From assembly GCF_029762515.1 (NCBI RefSeq), contig NZ_JARVGN010000114.1:1-5662 (forward strand): 5,662 nucleotides of DNA. Direction: 5' to 3'. The position numbers were made by a program, and so were the translations under genes. Within the stretch, counting starts at the first letter, position 1. Each line of letters begins with the position of its first letter. Below, in pieces: positions 1-4,014 of the stretch. The notes below the pieces were generated by a model, which saw nothing but the letters and a program-made list of their open reading frames with translations, searched no databases and was not told where the DNA came from. Source of the stretch: Methanocalculus sp. (GTDB lineage: Archaea; Halobacteriota; Methanomicrobia; Methanomicrobiales; Methanocorpusculaceae).

Positions 1-875
1 CGGATTATGCAAAGAAATGCGGCGTTGGCGGCCTGTTCCATACCGATGAGCTGCCTGCATACGGCGTTACTGAAGAGGAGGTTGCTGCCCTGAGGGGGCG
101 TGTGATGGCAGGCGATGGCGACTGTGTGATTATCGTCTCAGGAACAGAACCGCAGGCATCTTGTGCAATCAAACAGGCACTGAAGCGTGCAGGGATGGCA
201 CTTGAAGGAGTTCCTGAAGAGACCCGGAAGATGCTTCCCGAAGGAAGTTCCGCATATATGCGGCCACTCCCCGGAGCAGCACGGATGTACCCCGAGACGG
301 ATGTTCTTCCTGTTGAGATCACCGGGGAGATGATGGATGCAATCGAGCTCCCGGAGCTGTTGACCGATGTTGCGGAACGCTTCACAGAGGAGCTCGGTAT
401 CGATAGCGCGCTTGCCCGCCATATCGCTTATTCAGATCGGCTTCTGACCTTCGAGAAGGCGATTGCAGCCGGGATAAAACCTGCATTAGCTGCACGTACC
501 CTCATCTCAACCCTGCGGGAACTGTCCCGTGATGGTGTGGATTGTGGGGGAGTCCCTGATGAGACGCTCATTGTGCTCCTCTCACGTGTCAATGACGGGG
601 AGATTGCCAAGGAAGCAATTCCCGACATCCTCCGTGCCCTTGCCGGGGGTTCTCCACTCGAAGAGGCAATTTTGTCAGTCGGACCGACATTCTCGGTTTC
701 CGATCTGGAATCATTAATTGAGGGAATTGTCACTGAACGTGCAGAATTCATCAGGGATCGTGGAATGGCGGCGCTTGGTCCGGTGATGGGTGTTGTTATG
801 AAGGAAGTGAGGGGCAGGATAGACGGCCAGATTGTAGCAGATGTTTTAAAGCGATCGATTGAGAAGAGGATTTGA
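1..875 (+). CDS. gatE: Glu-tRNA(Gln) amidotransferase subunit E, C-terminal part (5' end outside window)
   Basis: GatE is the tRNA-binding kinase/transamidase subunit of the archaea-specific GatDE complex, which converts Glu-tRNA(Gln) to Gln-tRNA(Gln) in the cytoplasm using ammonia released by GatD. The reading frame is open from base 3 to a TGA at 873-875 and gives 290 residues, a little under half of the usual length of about 600-630. The fragment begins with GGLFHTDELPAYG (fragment residues 9-21), a GatE signature. Next comes a GAD-type insertion domain (about residues 22-80), then YMRPLPGAARMYPETDV (85-101), the return to the GatB-like cradle. The rest is a helical GatB/YqeY tail ending in DGQIVADVLKRSIEKRI, which in the family contacts the tRNA. 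No frameshift is seen. The ATG at 102 is internal, not the start, because family residues continue upstream of it. GatD is not in the window. Confidence 0.96.
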   Translation, partial: DYAKKCGVGGLFHTDELPAYGVTEEEVAALRGRVMAGDGDCVIIVSGTEPQASCAIKQALKRAGMALEGVPEETRKMLPEGSSAYMRPLPGAARMYPETDVLPVEITGEMMDAIELPELLTDVAERFTEELGIDSALARHIAYSDRLLTFEKAIAAGIKPALAARTLISTLRELSRDGVDCGGVPDETLIVLLSRVNDGEIAKEAIPDILRALAGGSPLEEAILSVGPTFSVSDLESLIEGIVTERAEFIRDRGMAALGPVMGVVMKEVRGRIDGQIVADVLKRSIEKRI

Positions 876-887
876 AAAGATATCTTT
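876..887. repeat. 12-bp perfect palindrome at the promoter of the basic-protein gene
   Basis: AAAGATATCTTT is a perfect inverted repeat without a spacer, starting directly after the gatE stop codon. It overlaps the upstream edge of the TATA-like element of the next gene, so it could be an operator. About 1.4 palindromes of 12 bp are expected by chance in a window of this size with even base composition, and AT-rich spacers raise that, so chance remains possible. Confidence 0.5.
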
Positions 888-892
888 ATCAA
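883..892 (+). promoter_or_regulatory. Putative archaeal TATA box for the DUF5350-like gene
   Basis: TCTTTATCAA lies in the AT-rich spacer after gatE. Archaeal transcription starts about 22-27 bases downstream of the TATA centre, which would put the start near 910-914 and leave a leader of some 10-14 bases, just enough for the AAGGAG ribosome binding site. The match to the archaeal box A consensus is only approximate. The gene could also be read through from gatE, since the gap is 48 bases. Confidence 0.45.
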
Positions 893-911
893 AAAGCCAG
901 ACAGTAGTTAT

Positions 912-917
912 AAGGAG
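912..917 (+). promoter_or_regulatory. Ribosome binding site of the DUF5350-like gene
   Basis: AAGGAG ends six bases before the ATG at 924 and pairs well with the archaeal 16S rRNA 3' end. It is the clearest Shine-Dalgarno sequence in the window and fixes the start of the small basic protein. Confidence 0.8.
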
Positions 918-923
918 TTTCAC

Positions 924-1208
924 ATGGGAAAGACAGGCAGCATAAACTGGCACCAGGTAAAAGGAAACCAGGGACAGATCAGACTGGTTCCTCAGAAGAG
1001 TGGTGAGGCTAAGAAGCCGGGACCGAACCAGAGATTTAAGAGACACACCATCGTCAAGAAGCTTGAGCAGAAGATGGCAAACGCCCAGCAGCAGGGCCGT
1101 GGGGGCGGAGGACGCAGGGGAGGACATGTTGTCGACCCACGTGTCAGGCGCCACATTCGACGCTCGAAGAAGACGATGATGGGCGCAAAACAGAAATCCA
1201 GGCGGTAA
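924..1208 (+). CDS. Small, highly basic RGG-containing protein (DUF5350-like)
   Basis: A 94-residue protein of unknown function that resembles the archaeal DUF5350 family, recognised from memory by its MGKTGSINW start and its KKPGPNQRFKR segment. It holds 26 Lys/Arg against 3 Asp/Glu (E28, E48, D71), so it is strongly cationic, and it has no Cys. Three parts can be seen: an N-terminal segment with KKPGPNQRF (residues 30-38), a Gln/Gly hinge with the RGG-like stretch GRGGGGRRGG (58-67), and a basic tail, DPRVRRHIRRSKK (71-83), ending in KQKSRR. There is no signal peptide or membrane segment. The composition suggests binding to RNA, the ribosome or DNA; this is inference. It has its own likely promoter and a strong ribosome binding site, which suggests high expression. 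It ends in a tandem stop, TAA TAG (1206-1211). A ribosome-associated or nucleoid protein are both possible. Confidence 0.85.
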   Translation: MGKTGSINWHQVKGNQGQIRLVPQKSGEAKKPGPNQRFKRHTIVKKLEQKMANAQQQGRGGGGRRGGHVVDPRVRRHIRRSKKTMMGAKQKSRR

Positions 1209-1226
1209 TAGAAGACTACTACCTAC

Positions 1227-1243
1227 CTTTTTATATTCTTTTA
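1227..1243 (+). terminator. T-rich tract, probable transcription terminator after the basic-protein gene
   Basis: CTTTTTATATTCTTTTA contains two runs of T about 20 bases after the tandem stop of the basic-protein gene. Archaeal RNA polymerase terminates at such T-rich tracts without needing a hairpin, and no clear hairpin precedes it. The same bases contain the TATA box of the next gene, so the two calls overlap. Confidence 0.45.
1228..1237 (+). promoter_or_regulatory. Archaeal TATA box giving a probably leaderless transcript
   Basis: TTTTTATATT is a good match to an archaeal TATA element. Its centre, near 1232-1234, lies about 26-28 bases upstream of the ATG at 1260, the distance normally separating a TATA box from the transcription start. 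There is no Shine-Dalgarno sequence between the box and the ATG (the sequence reads CCCCTGTATATCC). Together these suggest that transcription starts at or next to the start codon. Confidence 0.6.
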
Positions 1244-1253
1244 TCCCCTGTAT

Positions 1254-1265
1254 ATCCATATGGAT
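1254..1265. repeat. 12-bp perfect palindrome centred on a start codon
   Basis: ATCCATATGGAT is a perfect inverted repeat whose right half begins exactly with the ATG of the 118-residue gene. It covers about -6 to +6 of the predicted leaderless transcript, where a bound dimeric regulator would block initiation. It is a possible operator, but the start codon and second codon contribute half of it by necessity, so chance is a real alternative. Confidence 0.45.
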
Positions 1266-1616
1266 GTCAGGAATGCAGTTTTATCATGGCAGTATGCTGA
1301 GCGTCTCAAGACCGGCATTATCCAGGTATCAAAGATGCTCATGAGCCTGCCGGATTATCCAAAAGAAGAGAGAACAGGCGGTCGAAGAATGTTGATCAGC
1401 ATCATCGAGGAATTGCGTGCAGATGCGGAGACAGCATCAGCGGCAACCGGGAATGCGGATTTTTCAAAAGTGTCCCACTCACTCTCGGAGATGATCAGCC
1501 TCACCGAAAGCAGCCAGTTTGGGCTTGCAACAGAGCGGGCAGGCGAAGGCGTCTCTGCTGCAACAACAGCGGCACAGAAAGCCTGGGAAGTACTACATTC
1601 ACATGGAATCCTCTGA
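1260..1616 (+). CDS. Hypothetical all-helical protein, 118 residues
   Basis: I do not recognise this protein. It has no Cys, no signal peptide and no membrane segment. It looks like four amphipathic helices: about residues 2-30 (with WQYAERLKTGIIQVSKML), 35-63, 66-82 and 84-114. The last two are rich in Ser, Ala and Thr, and the break between helices 1 and 2 is marked by LPDYP (30-34). A basic GGRR pair of residues (40-43) opens the second helix. Small helical bundles of this kind are often protein-protein adaptors; no function can be assigned. The start at 1260 is the first ATG after in-frame stops at 1206-1211 and fits the TATA spacing. The gene overlaps the nitroreductase gene by 14 bases, so the two are likely cotranscribed and translationally coupled. 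Confidence 0.8.
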   Translation: MDVRNAVLSWQYAERLKTGIIQVSKMLMSLPDYPKEERTGGRRMLISIIEELRADAETASAATGNADFSKVSHSLSEMISLTESSQFGLATERAGEGVSAATTAAQKAWEVLHSHGIL

Positions 1617-2130
1617 GTTTCTTGGTTTTCTGAAATCCCGCGGTTCAATCAGGAGTTATACCGGCGAGCAGATTACGCAGGATGAGAGAGAATATATTCT
1701 CTCTGCTGCATCAACTTGTCCGACTGCCGGAAACCGCGAGGCATGGGATGTGATCATCTGCAGGCAGGAGGATCTCCTGGAATCTCTTGCAGATGCGGCA
1801 TTCAACCAGGAGTTTATTGCCCATGCAGGGACCGCTTTTGTCATCTGTGCAAATTATGTCAGATCGATGTCCAGGTATGGGGAGCGGGGGATACTCTATG
1901 CTGTACAGGATGCGACTATCGCCGGAACCTACATGATGCTCGCAAGCCATGCCCTTGGGCGTGCCACCTGCTGGATCGGGGCATTTGACGAGGAGGAAGT
2001 AAAAGAGATCCTCGGCATACCCCCTCATGTCCGGCCGGTTGCAATCCTCCTGATCGGAGAGGGGAAGGAGCAGGCAGTATCGCCTGAGCGGATGACCATT
2101 CACGAACACCTTCATGAGGATTACTGGTAA
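1603..2130 (+). CDS. Nitroreductase-family flavoprotein
   Basis: A compact 175-residue member of the FMN-dependent nitroreductase family, cytoplasmic oxidoreductases that transfer hydride from NAD(P)H or another donor to nitro compounds, quinones or flavins. Visible family marks are RGSIRSY (residues 13-19), whose Arg residues bind the FMN phosphate; AASTCPTAGNREAW (35-48), the second FMN motif; the helix with QDATIAGTYMMLASHALG (102-119); CWIGAFDEEEVKEILGIP (123-140); and the closing strand VAILLIGEG (146-154). Thr41 stands where many members have Ser in a PS-x-x-N motif. There is no ferredoxin domain. The frame stays open upstream to an ATG at 1519, but homology begins just after the ATG at 1603, so that start was chosen. 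It overlaps the previous gene by 14 bases and has no strong ribosome binding site. The substrate is unknown. Confidence 0.92.
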   Translation: MESSEFLGFLKSRGSIRSYTGEQITQDEREYILSAASTCPTAGNREAWDVIICRQEDLLESLADAAFNQEFIAHAGTAFVICANYVRSMSRYGERGILYAVQDATIAGTYMMLASHALGRATCWIGAFDEEEVKEILGIPPHVRPVAILLIGEGKEQAVSPERMTIHEHLHEDYW

Positions 2131-2133
2131 ATT

Positions 2134-2139
2134 GGAGAT
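2134..2139 (+). promoter_or_regulatory. Ribosome binding site of the DUF555 gene
   Basis: GGAGAT lies in the 17-base gap after the nitroreductase stop, eight bases before the ATG at 2148. The gap is too short for a separate promoter, so the gene is probably in the same operon. Confidence 0.6.
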
Positions 2140-2147
2140 TCATTATT

Positions 2148-2486
2148 ATGGCAGATTATCATGTGACACTGGAATCGGCATGGATCGTTAAGGACGTTAA
2201 AACCGTTGACGATGCGATCGGTATTGCCATCAGCGAGGCTGGTAAGCGACTCAATCCGACGGCAAAGTTTGTCGAGGTTGAGATCGGGGCAACATCATGC
2301 CCAAATTGCGAAGAAGAACTGAATAACGCGCTTATGGTAGCAAATACCGCCCTTGTGGGCCTGACCCTGGATATGAAGGTCTTCAAGGCGGAGTCCGAGC
2401 AGCATGCCGAGCGTATCGCAAAAGCGACAATCGGAAAAGCACTCAGGGAGATTCCACTTCAGGTTGTGGAAGTGATCGAGATATGA
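2148..2486 (+). CDS. DUF555 / UPF0212 family protein
   Basis: A 112-residue conserved archaeal protein of the UPF0212 (DUF555) family, function unknown. It is full length for the family and starts MADYHVTLESAW. The only two cysteines form CPNC (residues 51-54) inside GATSCPNCEEE, a possible metal or redox site; with just two Cys, a zinc site would need other ligands or a dimer. The halves on either side of the CPNC loop look alike: residues 6-46 and 72-112 each read strand (VTL / LTL), long helix, strand (VEVEI / VIEI), and align without gaps with 8 identities in 41. There is no signal peptide or membrane segment, so it is cytoplasmic. Its stop overlaps the start of the kinase gene as ATGA, which implies translational coupling. 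Confidence 0.9.
   Translation: MADYHVTLESAWIVKDVKTVDDAIGIAISEAGKRLNPTAKFVEVEIGATSCPNCEEELNNALMVANTALVGLTLDMKVFKAESEQHAERIAKATIGKALREIPLQVVEVIEI
2472..2477 (+). promoter_or_regulatory. Ribosome binding site of the nucleoside kinase gene, inside the DUF555 gene
   Basis: GTGATC, within GGAAGTGATC, matches the extended archaeal Shine-Dalgarno GGTGATC that pairs with the 16S rRNA 3' end. It ends five bases before the ATG at 2483 and is made of DUF555 codons. Confidence 0.5.
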
Positions 2487-3352
2487 TTCATGTCGTCGGC
2501 CATACGGCGACAGATCATATCTTTCGTGTCCCGCATCTTCCGGATCCAAACACCTCGACACAGATCCTCGACCACCAGATCTTCTTCGGCGGCGGGGCAG
2601 CAAATATCGCTGTCGGCATTGCAGTCCTTGGTGGAGAATCAACACTCGTCTCCGCTGTAGGGGGCGATTTTGAAGGAACAGATTATGACCGCTGGCTTCA
2701 TTCACATCATGTCGGCAGGTACTTCTACATCGAGGAGGAAGCCCACACACCCCTTGCCTGTATGTTCACCGATGAACGGGAAGATCAGATCACCTTCTTT
2801 GAATGGGGTGCATCAGAGGCTTTTACAAAAGCTGATCCACCGTCATTTGACTTTGTGCATATGGCAACCGCCGATCCCTCGTACAACGTGAAGGTCGCGG
2901 AGCGTGCCGGTTTTGCTTCTTTTGATCCCGGACAGGATATCCACAAATATAGTGCCGAGCAGTTTGAACAGCTGCTTGATTCAATTGATATTCTCTTCGC
3001 AAACAGGTACGAGGCAGAAATTATGGCAAAAGTTCTTTCGCATACTGAAGAGGAGCTTTCTGCACGCGTTCCTGTTGCGATCTTTACCCAGGGGAAAGAG
3101 GGAAGCAGACTCTACGAAGATGGTGCTCTCACGGTGATCCCATCAGTGCCGGTGACGCTTGTTGATCCGACCGGGGCTGGCGATGCATATCGTGCAGGGT
3201 TCCTGACGGCCTATAAGAAAAAGCTGCCTCTTGCAGACTGCTGCCGTATCGGGACGGTTTGTTCGTCATTTGTCATCGAGAAGACCGGGTGTCAGACGAA
3301 TTTACCGATATGGGATCAGATGCAGGATAGGCTGGATACATACTTTGGGTGA
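2483..3352 (+). CDS. PfkB-family nucleoside kinase (MJ0406-like)
   Basis: A 289-residue ribokinase-fold enzyme that transfers phosphate from ATP to a sugar hydroxyl. The N-terminal part has HVVGHTATDHIFRV (residues 3-16) and the glycine-rich FFGGGAANIAVGIAVLGG, which binds substrate. The C-terminal signature is DPTGAGDAYRAGF (228-240), with D234 as the expected catalytic base and the preceding glycines forming the anion hole. Other segments (DQITFFEWGA, SFDPGQD, GCQTNLPIWD) closely resemble what I recall of MJ0406 of Methanocaldococcus jannaschii, a structurally characterised kinase that accepts several nucleosides. Nucleoside salvage is therefore the most likely role; a sugar kinase is the alternative. 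It starts in an ATGA overlap with DUF555 and ends one base before dph6, so it sits in the middle of a tightly coupled operon. Confidence 0.92.
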   Translation: MIHVVGHTATDHIFRVPHLPDPNTSTQILDHQIFFGGGAANIAVGIAVLGGESTLVSAVGGDFEGTDYDRWLHSHHVGRYFYIEEEAHTPLACMFTDEREDQITFFEWGASEAFTKADPPSFDFVHMATADPSYNVKVAERAGFASFDPGQDIHKYSAEQFEQLLDSIDILFANRYEAEIMAKVLSHTEEELSARVPVAIFTQGKEGSRLYEDGALTVIPSVPVTLVDPTGAGDAYRAGFLTAYKKKLPLADCCRIGTVCSSFVIEKTGCQTNLPIWDQMQDRLDTYFG

Positions 3353-3353
3353 T

Positions 3354-4013
3354 ATGCAGGTGTATGCGGCACTGACGTCAGGTGGAAAGGATTCAGTCCT
3401 CTCTATCCAGCTTGCCCTTGATGCCGGGCTTGATATTGGATATATCGTCTGCGTCCGGCCGGATAATCCGGATTCCTATATGTTCCATTCATCAAACCTG
3501 GATGCGGTCCGACTGATCGCAGAACGGGGCCGGATGGAGTACATAGAGATTACAACCCACGGTAAAAAGGAGGAGGAGCTGGTTGATCTTGAGAAAGGGC
3601 TCTCTCTCCTTCCAATCGAAGGCATAGTCGCCGGTGCAATCCAGTCGAAGTACCAGTATGATCGGGTCAGCACCATTGCAGGGAGGCTGGGGCTTTCTGT
3701 CTTCACCCCCCTCTGGCAGAAGGATCCGGAATGGATCATGGATGAGGTGGTACGTCGGCTTGATGCAATCATCGTGGTCTGTGCAGCAGACGGGCTGGGT
3801 GAAGAGATGCTTGGCACCCATATTGATGCCGGAGTGGTAGAGAGGCTGAAGCAAATCTCAGCGAAGAACCGGATACATATCGCAGGAGAGGGGGGCGAAT
3901 ACGAGACCCTTGCAATAAACGCACCCTTCTATAGCACCCCAATCAGGTGGAGCGGCGAGATGCGCAGGGTTTATACTGGCAGAAGTGAATTAATTCTCAA
4001 CGGATTGTGGTAG
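3354..4013 (+). CDS. dph6: Diphthine-ammonia ligase (archaeal Dph6)
   Basis: A 219-residue PP-loop ATPase of the Dph6 family. Dph6 catalyses the last step of diphthamide synthesis, the ATP-dependent amidation of diphthine on a histidine of elongation factor 2. The ATP-binding loop is SGGKDS (residues 9-14). Family marks follow: the MFHSSN segment, GAIQSKYQYDRV in the middle, PLWQKDP, and the C-terminal GEGGEYET (178-185). It lacks the RidA-like domains fused to eukaryotic Dph6, as is usual in archaea. The start is ATG 3354, just before the first strand, MQVYAALTSGGKDS. The frame is open further upstream to an ATG at 3231, but that part lies inside the kinase gene and resembles no Dph6. GGTGAT at 3348-3353, which includes the kinase stop codon, may act as its ribosome binding site. 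Its stop lies one base before the DUF2070 gene. EF-2 and the other dph genes are not in the window. Confidence 0.92.
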   Translation: MQVYAALTSGGKDSVLSIQLALDAGLDIGYIVCVRPDNPDSYMFHSSNLDAVRLIAERGRMEYIEITTHGKKEEELVDLEKGLSLLPIEGIVAGAIQSKYQYDRVSTIAGRLGLSVFTPLWQKDPEWIMDEVVRRLDAIIVVCAADGLGEEMLGTHIDAGVVERLKQISAKNRIHIAGEGGEYETLAINAPFYSTPIRWSGEMRRVYTGRSELILNGLW

Positions 4014-4014
4014 T

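Noticed and set aside
428..1259. Open frames of 154 and 137 codons on the minus strand opposite gatE and the basic-protein gene
   Set aside because: Both are antisense to well-supported genes, have Ser/Arg- or Leu-rich composition typical of shadow frames, and show no family motif.
1519..1602. Upstream extension of the nitroreductase from ATG 1519
   Set aside because: It would overlap the 118-residue gene by nearly 100 bases. The extra residues are Gln-rich and unlike the family, while the ATG at 1603 leads directly into the first family helix.
2295..2750. 151-codon open frame on the minus strand with several Cys and Arg residues
   Set aside because: It spans the antisense of DUF555 and the kinase start, both well supported. 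The Cys/Arg richness reflects the complement of the sense codons.
3231..3353. In-frame upstream extension of dph6 starting at ATG 3231
   Set aside because: It lies inside the kinase gene in another frame, and its peptide has no similarity to Dph6. The conserved first strand and PP-loop begin right after ATG 3354.
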